Of a stretch of DNA of 14,792 nt, positions 1-7,389 are shown one piece after another; within the stretch, counting starts at the first letter, position 1, and each line of letters opens with the position of its first letter. The stretch lies in the NCBI GenBank assembly GCA_938009335.1, contig CALLHT010000119.1:1-14792 (forward strand), written 5' to 3'. Under the pieces are notes generated by a model, which had not been told where the DNA came from, made no database searches, and saw only the letters and a program-made list of their open reading frames with translations. Origin of the DNA: an uncultured Rhizobiaceae group bacterium. GTDB lineage: Bacteria > Pseudomonadota > Alphaproteobacteria > Rhizobiales > Rhizobiaceae. The translations under genes and the position numbers were made by a program.

Positions 1-125
1 ACGCCGCGAAACATTTTGGCGAAATGCCACACAAGCGCCAGTGGTCCGTCATCCGGCATTTGCTGAATGGGCAAATCAAGCGGCTTTACCCGCGTTTCGA
101 AGGGCCGGAAGATGAAGTTCGCTAA
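1..125 (+). CDS. 3' end of an unrecognised protein gene (5' partial)
   Basis: An open frame enters from the left edge and stops at TAA 123-125. The visible 40 residues are basic and contain stretches such as HKRQWSVIRHLLNG and QIKRLYPRFEGPEDEVR. The composition (many Arg, Lys and His, a Trp, then a short acidic end) looks like the C-terminus of a real soluble protein rather than a chance frame. I do not recognise the family. It is read in the same direction as nadA but is separated from it by 195 bases, so it is probably a different transcription unit. The call rests on the open frame, its composition and its position only. Confidence 0.5.
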   Translation, partial: AAKHFGEMPHKRQWSVIRHLLNGQIKRLYPRFEGPEDEVR

Positions 126-214
126 GGACATCCGCTGGATATAGGCTAAATTTCGCTTGATGCCATTACTTTACATTTATTTTCATAGAGTGATTGCAAA
201 AACCGGGTTTCACC

Positions 215-243
215 TTGAACCAGTCAATTGCAATTGCTATATC
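215..243 (+). promoter_or_regulatory. candidate promoter of the nadABC operon
   Basis: TTGAAC at 215-220 and TATATC at 238-243 are 17 bases apart, each matching 4 of 6 bases of the sigma-70-type consensus. The spacer contains the palindrome GCAATTGC (230-237). An alternative -10 box, CATAAT at 263-268 (5 of 6), has no good -35 partner but would put the transcription start close to the palindrome at 282-300. The rest of 126-214 shows only small imperfect inverted repeats, such as AAACC-G-GGTTT at 200-210. This call is by eye and weak. Confidence 0.3.
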
Positions 244-281
244 TGATCTGTCCGCACGCGGGCATAATTTTTCACACCCCT

Positions 282-300
282 TATGCTCTATTTGAGCATA
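282..300. promoter_or_regulatory. perfect 7-5-7 palindrome, candidate operator for nadABC
   Basis: TATGCTC (282-288) and GAGCATA (294-300) are exact reverse complements around the 5-base centre TATTT. The site lies 20 bases before the nadA start and just upstream of its ribosome binding site. That suits a repressor that blocks transcription near the start point. In several alphaproteobacteria nad biosynthesis genes are controlled by the NadQ repressor (NrtR plays the role in other bacteria). I infer a NadQ-like site from position and symmetry but cannot confirm the motif here, and no regulator gene is in the window. As RNA it could also form a short AU-rich hairpin. Confidence 0.5.
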
Positions 301-320
301 TTAATTTAAGGGAGGGTCTC

Positions 321-1409
321 ATGACCAACATTTCAGTTGAAACACCCAATTCAAAGGCTTCTTCTGGCGCGCCTTCCGCTGCCGAACGCTTTGGCGTGGT
401 GGATATGCCCTCACTTGAATACACGGAAGAAGTGGCGCGAGAGACAGCTCCACTATATGAAAAAGTGAAACACCACATTCCTGAGATCGAATGGCCGGTG
501 CATGCGCCCTATGTGCATGCTATCAACAAACTGAAAAAAGAACGTAACGCGGTTATTTTGGCGCATAACTATCAAACGCCTGAGATTTTTCACTGTGTTG
601 CTGACTTTGCCGGAGATTCTCTCCAACTTGCGCAGCAGGCAGAAAAAGTGGATGCGGAAATCATCATTCAGTGCGGCGTGCACTTTATGGCAGAAACATC
701 TAAGCTTCTATCACCTGAAAAGACAGTTCTTATTCCAGATATGAAGGCTGGGTGCTCGCTGGCAGAATCCATCACCGGCGAAGATGTGCGCTTGCTGCGC
801 GAGGCGAACCCGGGCGTGCCGATTGTTACTTATGTGAATACATCCGCTGACGTTAAGGCTGAAAGCGATATCTGCTGCACGTCATCGAATGCGGTTCGTA
901 TTGTGGAGAGTTTTGAATCAGACACCGTATTTCTGATCCCGGATGAATATCTCGCACAGAACGTTGCCAAGGAAACGTCGAAGAAAATTCTGACCTGGAA
1001 AGGCCATTGCGAAGTGCATGAGCGTTTCACCGCTGAAGAGTTGCTCGCATACAAAGAAGCTGATCCGGCGATCCAGATCATTGCTCACCCGGAATGTCCA
1101 ACCACGGTAACGGAAGTAGCAGATTTTACGGGCTCCACATCTGGCATGATTGACTATGCGATGTCACAAAAGGCCGGTTCAAAAGTTCTCCTCGTGACCG
1201 AATGCTCCATGGCTTCTAACATCGAGTCAGAAGCGCCCGGCGTTGAATTCATCAAGCCATGCAACCTATGCCCGCATATGAAACGCATCACGTTACCAAA
1301 GATTCTGGAGAGCTTGGTTTACATGCGTGATGAAGTGACGGTTGACCCGGTTATGGCGGAGAAAGCCAAGCTGGCGGTTGAGCGCATGGTGAATTTGAAA
1401 ACGAACTGA
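321..1409 (+). CDS. nadA: quinolinate synthase A (4Fe-4S)
   Basis: NadA condenses iminoaspartate (from NadB) with dihydroxyacetone phosphate to give quinolinate, the second step of de novo NAD synthesis in the cytoplasm. The frame encodes 362 residues, near the usual 340-370. Visible family motifs are AVILAHNYQTPEI (77-89), the GDSLQLA region (98-104), CGVHFMAETSKLL (118-130), DICCTSSNA (183-191), ECSMASN (294-300) and PCNLCPHMKR (313-322). The three cluster ligands expected in the family are most likely C118, one of C185/C186, and C314 or C317. The start at 321 is chosen because GGAGGG (311-316) lies directly upstream. A longer frame back to 228 would read through the palindrome and has no such site. 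About 35 residues precede the conserved core. nadB begins 8 bases after the stop. Confidence 0.97.
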   Translation: MTNISVETPNSKASSGAPSAAERFGVVDMPSLEYTEEVARETAPLYEKVKHHIPEIEWPVHAPYVHAINKLKKERNAVILAHNYQTPEIFHCVADFAGDSLQLAQQAEKVDAEIIIQCGVHFMAETSKLLSPEKTVLIPDMKAGCSLAESITGEDVRLLREANPGVPIVTYVNTSADVKAESDICCTSSNAVRIVESFESDTVFLIPDEYLAQNVAKETSKKILTWKGHCEVHERFTAEELLAYKEADPAIQIIAHPECPTTVTEVADFTGSTSGMIDYAMSQKAGSKVLLVTECSMASNIESEAPGVEFIKPCNLCPHMKRITLPKILESLVYMRDEVTVDPVMAEKAKLAVERMVNLKTN

Positions 1410-1417
1410 TCTTCTCT

Positions 1418-3016
1418 ATGTCCAACGAACAGCCTGATCTCTTCAAGAAACTACCAAGCGATATTAGCGATGATGTCATCATCATTGGCGGTGGACTTGC
1501 AGGGCTTTTTTGCGCGCTGAAGATGGCACCGCGTCCGGTTACCGTTCTTGCTGCCGCACCGATTGGCACAGGTGCATCGTCTGCCTGGGCACAAGCGGGG
1601 ATCGCTGCTGCTGTAATGCCAGGCGATACGGTTGAAAAACACGTAGAAGATACGTTGACCGCAGGTGCCGGTATTTCAGATGAAGAGATTGCGCGTTTAA
1701 TGGCAGCTGAAGCAGCAGATCGCGTTCTCGATCTGGCTGAGTATGGCGTGCCGTTTGATCGTGATCTTGAGGGAAAGCTTGAAGCATCACGCGAGGCGGC
1801 TCACTCTGAAAATCGCGTCATTGGTGTGCAGGGTGATCGTGCGGGCAAGGCCATCATGGAAGCATTGGTTACTGCTGTGCATGACACGCCCTCGATCCGA
1901 TTGCTGGAAGGATTTGTTGCAGAAGAGCTCATCACCGATGGCAGAAAGGTAACAGGGCTGCTCGCCCGTGGGGATCGTGGAACAAATCCTCATCGCATCG
2001 AGCTTGGCGCATCAGCGGTGATCATGGCATCGGGCGGTGTTGGCGCGCTTTACGAAGTGACGACGAACCCGACACAAGCTCGCGGCGGCGGTGCTGGCAT
2101 GGCAGCGCGGGCTGGTGCTATGATCGCAGACCCGGAATTTGTTCAATTTCATCCAACGGCACTGAATGTCGGCAAAGACCCCGCTCCGCTCGCAACCGAA
2201 GCACTACGCGGTGAAGGGTGCACGTTGCACAATGATGCAGGCGAGCGCTTTATGCTCTCGATCCACAAGGACGCGGAACTTGCGCCACGTGATGTGGTAG
2301 CAAAAGCGATTTTTGACGAAGTGCAGGCAGGTCGCGGTGCCTGGCTCGATGCCCGCGAAGCGGTGGGCGATCATTTTGAAGCCGAATTCCCTACGGTCTA
2401 CGGGTATTGCAAAGACGCAGGCATCGATCCCACCAAAGACCTGATCCCGGTTATCCCCGCTGCGCATTATCATATGGGCGGAATTTTTGTGGATGCAGAC
2501 GGGCGATCTTCTCTTGATGGGCTTTATGCTTGTGGTGAAGCCACATCAACGGGTGCGCATGGCGCAAACCGTCTAGCATCGAACTCGCTATTGGAGGCCG
2601 TCGTTTTTGCCGGACGTATCGCGGAAGACGTGATGAAGCATTATCCTGTTGGCGCACACTCTACGATCGTTGAGCGTCCACCGGGAGAAGATGATAGCCG
2701 TAACCCGAAACGCATGATGCCGGAGCTGCGGGCAATCATGTCGAAATATGTTGGCGTGTCGCGAAATGCGGACGGCCTTAAAGAAGGCATTTGCAAAATT
2801 CACGCGCTTGAACAGGAAAACCGCTCCGCTCGTTTCAGAAACGCGCTTACAACCGCCAAGATGATGGCAGTTGCTGCACTCTTGCGCGAGGAAAGCAGGG
2901 GCGGGCATCGCCGTTCAGACTTCCCGGAAGCGCGGGACGAATGGAAACGACGGACCTTTATCACGCTGGATGAAGCAAACGCTGTTATGTCTGATGTTTT
3001 AGGAGCCGCATCATGA
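1418..3016 (+). CDS. nadB: L-aspartate oxidase
   Basis: NadB oxidises L-aspartate to iminoaspartate with FAD and hands it to NadA. At 532 residues it is close to the E. coli enzyme (540). The N-terminal FAD-binding glycines are in IIIGGGLAGL (21-30). The fumarate reductase/succinate dehydrogenase-like fold is shown by FVQFHPTAL (241-249), the LRGEG loop (263-267), ELAPRDVV (287-294), AAHYHMGGI (348-356) and CGEATSTGAHGANRLASNS (372-390). H245, R291, H352 and R385 match the substrate-binding His and Arg residues of the family. The helical C-terminal region carries the ESRGGHRRSDFPE segment (492-504). The start lies 8 bases after the nadA stop without a clear Shine-Dalgarno site, so coupling to nadA is likely. 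Its stop overlaps the nadC start by 4 bases (ATGA). Confidence 0.97.
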   Translation: MSNEQPDLFKKLPSDISDDVIIIGGGLAGLFCALKMAPRPVTVLAAAPIGTGASSAWAQAGIAAAVMPGDTVEKHVEDTLTAGAGISDEEIARLMAAEAADRVLDLAEYGVPFDRDLEGKLEASREAAHSENRVIGVQGDRAGKAIMEALVTAVHDTPSIRLLEGFVAEELITDGRKVTGLLARGDRGTNPHRIELGASAVIMASGGVGALYEVTTNPTQARGGGAGMAARAGAMIADPEFVQFHPTALNVGKDPAPLATEALRGEGCTLHNDAGERFMLSIHKDAELAPRDVVAKAIFDEVQAGRGAWLDAREAVGDHFEAEFPTVYGYCKDAGIDPTKDLIPVIPAAHYHMGGIFVDADGRSSLDGLYACGEATSTGAHGANRLASNSLLEAVVFAGRIAEDVMKHYPVGAHSTIVERPPGEDDSRNPKRMMPELRAIMSKYVGVSRNADGLKEGICKIHALEQENRSARFRNALTTAKMMAVAALLREESRGGHRRSDFPEARDEWKRRTFITLDEANAVMSDVLGAAS

Positions 3017-3885
3017 AGAGCCTCGCTCCGCATTTGTCTCCAGTTTTAATCCGCAAGGCAATCGATGAAGCATTGCTTGAAGATCTTGGACGTGCAGGTG
3101 ACATCACCACCAATGCTACCATACCGCCGGATGCAACAGCAAAATGTGTATTGGCAACCCGCGAAGATGGCATTCTGTCGGGTATTGAACTATCGAAGGC
3201 GGCATTTGCAGCAATTGATCCAGATATTCAATTTACAGCAAAGAAACAGGATTGCGACACACTCAAAAAAGGCGATGTTATTGCGACCATTGAAGGCAAT
3301 GCGCGGGCAATTTTAGCCAGCGAACGCGTGGCGCTTAACTTCCTGATGCGCGTGTCAGGCATTGCCACTTACACATCTAAATTTGCCAGCCGCATTGCCC
3401 ATACTGACGCGGAAGTGTGCTGCACACGTAAAACTATTCCCGGCCATCGTGCCTTTGACAAATATGCAGTGAAGTGTGGCGGAGGCTCCAACCATCGGTT
3501 TGGTCTAGATGATGCAATCCTGATCAAAGACAACCACATCGCTGTTGCTGGTGGCGTGCAACTTGCCATTGAACGCGCGAAGGCCTTCGCGGGTCATTTG
3601 GTAAAGGTTGAAGTTGAAGTCGACACACTTGAGCAATTTGAAGAAGCGTTAAAAGCGGGCCCCGACGTGGTGCTGCTCGACAACATGACAAACGAACAAT
3701 TGTCTAAGGCGGTCGCGATCAATAAAAAGCACAATGAGGGCCGCGTAAAGCTTGAAGCATCCGGCAATGTGAACATCGACACCATCAAGGAAATCTCGGA
3801 AACCGGTGTTGATTATATCTCAACTTCCAAGATTACTATGGCAGCGCCTACTTTGGATGTGGGGCTGGATATCTCTATTGCATAA
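3013..3885 (+). CDS. nadC: nicotinate-nucleotide pyrophosphorylase (quinolinate phosphoribosyltransferase)
   Basis: NadC converts quinolinate and PRPP to nicotinate mononucleotide, CO2 and pyrophosphate, the step where the de novo route joins the common NAD pathway. The 290-residue frame is full length. Motifs in order are EDLGRAGDITT (23-33), ILASERVALNFLMRVSG (100-116), CTRKTIPGHR (137-146), KCGGGSNHRFGLDDA (154-168), IKDNH (171-175), EVEVDT (200-205), LLDNM (221-225) and KLEASGNVN (246-254). These supply the Arg, Lys, His and acidic residues that bind quinolinate and PRPP in the family. The ATG overlaps the nadB stop as ATGA, with AGGAG (3001-3005) upstream. The three nad genes therefore form a tightly coupled operon. 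Nothing appears truncated. Confidence 0.97.
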   Translation: MKSLAPHLSPVLIRKAIDEALLEDLGRAGDITTNATIPPDATAKCVLATREDGILSGIELSKAAFAAIDPDIQFTAKKQDCDTLKKGDVIATIEGNARAILASERVALNFLMRVSGIATYTSKFASRIAHTDAEVCCTRKTIPGHRAFDKYAVKCGGGSNHRFGLDDAILIKDNHIAVAGGVQLAIERAKAFAGHLVKVEVEVDTLEQFEEALKAGPDVVLLDNMTNEQLSKAVAINKKHNEGRVKLEASGNVNIDTIKEISETGVDYISTSKITMAAPTLDVGLDISIA

Positions 3886-3896
3886 GCTAAGATTAA

Positions 3897-3916
3897 GAAA
3901 CTCTGTTATGAGTTTC
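3897..3916. repeat. 7-bp perfect inverted repeat between nadC and the MFS gene
   Basis: GAAACTC (3897-3903) and GAGTTTC (3910-3916) pair exactly around the 6-base loop TGTTAT, starting 12 bases after the nadC stop. The position suits the end of the nad transcript, but the stem is not GC-rich and no T-run follows, so it is a poor intrinsic terminator. It could instead be an operator for the transporter gene, whose start is 73 bases downstream. No convincing -35/-10 pair was seen in 3917-3975. Confidence 0.4.
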
Positions 3917-3989
3917 GCTGACGAGCACATTCCCCCTTGCCTGCATTTTGTTTCCCTGCAATCTTCATCTTCCTTGATGGAGAATCGCA

Positions 3990-5216
3990 ATGTCTGACGC
4001 CTTATCCGCAAAATCCAAATTGATCATTCTTTGCGGATGCGCAATTGCGCTTCTGGCGTTTGGACCGCGTTCTGCGATGGGCTTTTTTCAACAACCCATT
4101 CTCGATTCGACAGGTTGGGGAAGCGCAACATTTGGTTTAGCCATCGCAATTCAGAACCTGGCTTGGGGTGTCGGACAACCGATCTTCGGCGCATTGGCCG
4201 ACCGATATGGAGCCTATAAATCGCTTGCTTCCGGCGGACTGATTTATGCGCTTGGGCTTTATTTGATGGGCACGGCAGATGCCCCGATCTGGCTGCATAT
4301 TGGCGGTGGCGTTTTGGTGGGTTTGGGTGTCGCAGCGGGTTCGTTTGGCATCATCCTGTCCGTGTTCGCACGCAACGTTCCCGCCGAAAAACGTAGCCTT
4401 GTATTTGGCATGGGAACGGCCGCCGGCTCAGCGGGCATGTTTTTGTTCTCACCTTTGTCAGTAAAACTCATCAGCGAATACGGCTGGTCCAGTTCGCTTC
4501 TCATTATGTCTGCCTTGATGCTGGTCATTCCATTGTTGGCCATCCCGTTGCGCGGTAACGCAGAGAGCGCAACCGTTGCCGTCGAGAATATGAACCAGAC
4601 CATAGCTGATGCGCTGCGCGAGGCTATGGGCCATAAATCGTATCTACTGCTGATCAGTGGGTTTTTTGTCTGCGGTTTTCAGGTTGCGTTTATCACAGCG
4701 CATTTCCCAAAATACATTGCGGATTTGGGATTGGATATCGATCTAGCAGGATTTTCAGTCGCAGGTTGGGCGCTGGCGCTCATTGGCCTCTTTAATATTT
4801 TTGGATCGCTCGCCTCTGGGATATTGGGGCAAAAATACTCTAAGCCGATGATGCTTTCTTACCTTTATCTGGGGCGATCAATCGCAGTTACCGCATTCCT
4901 GCTCTTGCCGCAAACACCGACCAGCATCATCATCTTCTCAATTGTGATGGGTGTTCTCTGGCTTTCCACCGTCGCGCCAACCAATGCGCTTGTTGCCGTC
5001 ATGTTTGGTACACGGCACTTAGGAATGCTGGGCGGTATCGTCTTTTTCTCCCACCAGATTGGTTCATTCCTAGGCGTTTATTTCGGAGGCTATCTAAGAG
5101 ATGTTTATGGAAGTTATGATGTAGTGTGGTGGCTGGGTGTTGCGCTGGGCATTGCAGCTGCCTTTATTCACTGGCCAATTCAGGAAAAGGCAGTTGTTAG
5201 ACCGACCACGGCATAA
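3990..5216 (+). CDS. MFS transporter, 12-TM, substrate unknown
   Basis: The 408-residue protein is very hydrophobic with about 12 predicted membrane helices in two halves, separated by a polar loop near 188-216. The major facilitator motif A is visible after helix 2 as GALADRYG (67-74). A decayed copy follows in the second half near GILGQKYSK (277-285). Features such as RSAMGFFQQP (27-36) and GFQVAFITAHFPKYIADLG (229-247) resemble proteobacterial transporters related to the monocarboxylate/CynX-like MFS branches, an impression not tested by search. ATGGAGA (3977-3983) precedes the ATG. It follows nadC by 104 bases in the same direction, so read-through is possible. A link to NAD precursors is only a guess. 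Its stop is 3 bases from the stop of the convergent thioesterase gene. Confidence 0.85.
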   Translation: MSDALSAKSKLIILCGCAIALLAFGPRSAMGFFQQPILDSTGWGSATFGLAIAIQNLAWGVGQPIFGALADRYGAYKSLASGGLIYALGLYLMGTADAPIWLHIGGGVLVGLGVAAGSFGIILSVFARNVPAEKRSLVFGMGTAAGSAGMFLFSPLSVKLISEYGWSSSLLIMSALMLVIPLLAIPLRGNAESATVAVENMNQTIADALREAMGHKSYLLLISGFFVCGFQVAFITAHFPKYIADLGLDIDLAGFSVAGWALALIGLFNIFGSLASGILGQKYSKPMMLSYLYLGRSIAVTAFLLLPQTPTSIIIFSIVMGVLWLSTVAPTNALVAVMFGTRHLGMLGGIVFFSHQIGSFLGVYFGGYLRDVYGSYDVVWWLGVALGIAAAFIHWPIQEKAVVRPTTA

Positions 5217-5219
5217 GCT

Positions 5220-5723
5220 TTATCGATCCGTTGGGTCATAAATTGCACAGGTCTCGGTACCATGAGCCAAAAGCTTACCGTCTTCCGTTTTTAGGGTTGC
5301 TTCGCATGTAGCAAGTTTGCGCCCCATGTGGACCACATTAGCTTCAGCATAGACGACACCCGTCTTGTCGGTGATGGCACGCACCAGATGCACTTTGTAT
5401 TCTGCGGTAGTGTAAGCAAGACCGATCGGAACCTTAGTCCAAACGCAACATCCAAGCGCTGAATCTAAAATCGTTCCTGCCCATCCGCCATGCACCACAC
5501 CTGCCGGGTTGTAATGGGTAAGAAGCGGTTCACCTTTGAACACCACTCTTCCCTCCTCAGCATGGTGCATCCGGAAATTCATCAGTTTTGACATTGGAGG
5601 CGGTGGCAGTTCACCCGAAATCATGCGCTTGCAGAGTTCAAGACCGGAAGTTGTCATCAGCACTTCGGGCTTCAAATGCCCAAACCCGTTCTCACGATCA
5701 ATCCAGACAACTTCATCACTCAT
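5220..5723 (-). CDS. PaaI-family hotdog thioesterase
   Basis: The 167-residue protein has the hotdog-fold acyl-CoA thioesterase signature NPAGVVHGGWAGTILDSALG (72-91). HGG (78-80) and D87 correspond to the oxyanion-hole region and the catalytic acid of the PaaI/YdiI group. The later YKVHLVRAI (109-117) and GRKLATCEATL (134-144) fit the remaining strands. It presumably hydrolyses an acyl- or aryl-CoA thioester; the substrate is not readable. The start at 5723 is preferred because AAAGGA (5732-5737) lies 8 bases upstream. It overlaps the end of recO by 8 bases (ATGAGTGA on the - strand), which implies coupled translation as the last gene of the cluster. A start at 5768 would add 15 residues inside recO and is less likely. 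Confidence 0.9.
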   Translation of the reverse strand: MSDEVVWIDRENGFGHLKPEVLMTTSGLELCKRMISGELPPPPMSKLMNFRMHHAEEGRVVFKGEPLLTHYNPAGVVHGGWAGTILDSALGCCVWTKVPIGLAYTTAEYKVHLVRAITDKTGVVYAEANVVHMGRKLATCEATLKTEDGKLLAHGTETCAIYDPTDR

Positions 5724-6459
5724 GCGCTTGTTCCTTTGCCAGAGCACGGACAAAACTTGAACGTTCATCCGGTGGTTTTATGCCTCTTGGCCCGTAGATA
5801 TGTCGATCAAAAAAGTAACCACTCAGCGCAAAACCATTGTTTATTTGCTCACGATCAGGGACCTTGCCCCAGTCCGCTTCATGACGGTTTAAGAACGTGG
5901 GAAGTGCCAGCATTTTATCTGCCCATGGATTGCCAGCATCTCGACTGACTGCTCTTCCGGATTTGGGAGAGACAAACGCAAGCTCATGATGTTGGCCGGT
6001 CGATGCGCAAGCCTCAAGATCCAAGCCAAAACCCAACTCATCAAGCAAGGCCAATTCAAACCGGACCATCAGGCTTGCAGCAATATCGGCGTGCTCGAGA
6101 TTCTCCACCAAGACGCGAGACGCACGATACAGGCCCGGATGAGGATCCCGCTCGGGCAAAAGACGAAGATGGGATGCAAGAGTTTGAACGCCAAAAATCG
6201 CTGTCGGCGCCACCATTAACTCCGCAGCGAACAAGTCAGACCCTTCAAGGGTATACGTGCCAAGATGGTCTTCCAGCCTTGCATGCCAATGTGCGCGCAC
6301 AAAATTGCCTGCTTGAAGAATGGGGCGCATGCGCTTTGAGCGCCCTCCCCGCACTAGACCAAGATGTCGACCATGCCCAAGCGTCATGAGTTCCACGATA
6401 GCACTGGTTTCCCCATGCTTTCGGACACCCAGAATCAATCCTTCATCTTGCCATTCCAT
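5716..6459 (-). CDS. recO: DNA repair protein RecO
   Basis: RecO works with RecR (and RecF) to load RecA on gapped DNA coated by single-strand binding protein. The 247-residue length equals the family norm. The N-terminal OB-fold is recognisable in WQDEGLILGVRKHGETSAIV (3-22) and GHGRHLGLVRGGRSKRMRP (28-46). The helical C-terminal domain follows, with ELGFGLDLEACASTG (141-155) and the AFVSPKSGRAVS segment (161-172). Many RecO proteins carry a four-cysteine zinc site in this part. Here only C151 is present, as I recall for alphaproteobacterial RecO. It begins 15 bases after the era stop with no clear Shine-Dalgarno site and overlaps the following thioesterase gene by 8 bases. The era-recO order is common in proteobacteria. 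Confidence 0.95.
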   Translation of the reverse strand: MEWQDEGLILGVRKHGETSAIVELMTLGHGRHLGLVRGGRSKRMRPILQAGNFVRAHWHARLEDHLGTYTLEGSDLFAAELMVAPTAIFGVQTLASHLRLLPERDPHPGLYRASRVLVENLEHADIAASLMVRFELALLDELGFGLDLEACASTGQHHELAFVSPKSGRAVSRDAGNPWADKMLALPTFLNRHEADWGKVPDREQINNGFALSGYFFDRHIYGPRGIKPPDERSSFVRALAKEQAHE

Positions 6460-6474
6460 GCGTTATAGAGTGGC

Positions 6475-7389
6475 CTAACCAGTGGGGAATTCAAGTCCCA
6501 TTTCGCGGTAACGGGCAGGATCATCCCCCCATTTCTCGCGCACTTTCACAAACAGGAACAAATGCACCGGCTGTTCGACCAAATCACACAGTTCCTTACG
6601 TGCCGCTGTCGAAATGGCTTTAATCGTTGCGCCGTTTTTGCCGATGATGATTTTCTTCTGGCTCTGGCGCTCAACGTAGATCACTTGACTTACCTTCGCT
6701 GAACCATCTTTCATGTCTTCCCACTTTTCGGTTTCAACATGAGACGCGTAAGGAAGCTCTTGGTGGAGACGGAGGTAGATTTTTTCGCGGGTTACTTCTG
6801 CCGCAAGCATTCGCATTGGCAAATCAGAAATCTGATCTTCAGGATACATATACGGTCCGGCAGGCAAGGTGCCGGCAAGATAATTCATGAAATCTTCGCA
6901 CCCATCGCCGTTGAGTGCGGACACCATAAATGTTTCCTCAAACTCGTGAAGAGCATGAATGTCTGAGGTTAGTTTCAACAAAGTATCGCGTGGCACTGAA
7001 TCAATTTTATTGATCAACAGCGATACAGGCACATTTACGGTTTTCAGGTTCTCAATGATTTTGGCAATATCATCTGTAAGGCCACGTTCTGCATCTACCA
7101 GAAAAATGCAGATATCAGCATCTCTCGCGCTACCCCAAGCGGTAGAAACCATCGCTTCATCCAGTCGACGACGCGGCGCGAATATGCCTGGCGTATCGAC
7201 GAATATGATCTGACAATCGTCCTGAATTGCAATGCCACGCATGACAGCACGCGTTGTCTGTACCTTGTGCGTAACGATAGAAATTTTTGAGCCAACAAGC
7301 TGGTTCATCAAGGTGGATTTCCCGGCATTGGGTGCGCCCACAAGGGCAACAAATCCACAGCGGGTCTGAGGTTCAGGTATCAAGTTCAC
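6475..7389 (-). CDS. era: GTPase Era
   Basis: Era is a GTPase that binds the 3' end of 16S rRNA and helps mature the 30S subunit at the membrane. The 304-residue protein shows G1 GAPNAGKST (18-26), the effector region with QTTR (44-47), G3 DTPG (65-68), G4 NKID (127-130) and G5 SAL (157-159). A KH domain carries the GxxG loop GKNG (250-253) inside IIIGKNGATIKAIS (247-260). The start codon is GTG, overlapping the rnc stop as GTGA (7386-7389). There is no usable in-frame ATG nearby and no separate ribosome binding site, so translation probably depends on reinitiation after rnc. The rnc-era pairing is a classic conserved arrangement that joins rRNA cleavage and 30S assembly. Confidence 0.97.
   Translation of the reverse strand: MNLIPEPQTRCGFVALVGAPNAGKSTLMNQLVGSKISIVTHKVQTTRAVMRGIAIQDDCQIIFVDTPGIFAPRRRLDEAMVSTAWGSARDADICIFLVDAERGLTDDIAKIIENLKTVNVPVSLLINKIDSVPRDTLLKLTSDIHALHEFEETFMVSALNGDGCEDFMNYLAGTLPAGPYMYPEDQISDLPMRMLAAEVTREKIYLRLHQELPYASHVETEKWEDMKDGSAKVSQVIYVERQSQKKIIIGKNGATIKAISTAARKELCDLVEQPVHLFLFVKVREKWGDDPARYREMGLEFPTG

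Noticed and set aside
228..320. N-terminal extension of nadA by 31 residues to position 228
   Set aside because: It would translate the promoter and operator region, has no ribosome binding site, and a strong GGAGGG stands before the ATG at 321.
126..320. Riboswitch in the nadA leader
   Set aside because: The leader is short and AT-rich with only small hairpins. I saw no conserved multi-stem aptamer, and the palindrome better fits a protein-binding site.
2588..2908. 106-codon open frame on the - strand inside nadB
   Set aside because: It lies wholly within conserved nadB sequence and has no recognisable motif or ribosome binding site.
4259..4603. 114-codon open frame on the - strand inside the MFS gene
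   Set aside because: It is the antisense shadow of a well-supported membrane protein frame and shows no plausible domain.
6003..6389. 128-codon open frame on the + strand opposite recO
   Set aside because: It is antisense to a clear recO gene, its residues are low-complexity Gln/Pro/Arg-rich, and it has no family likeness.
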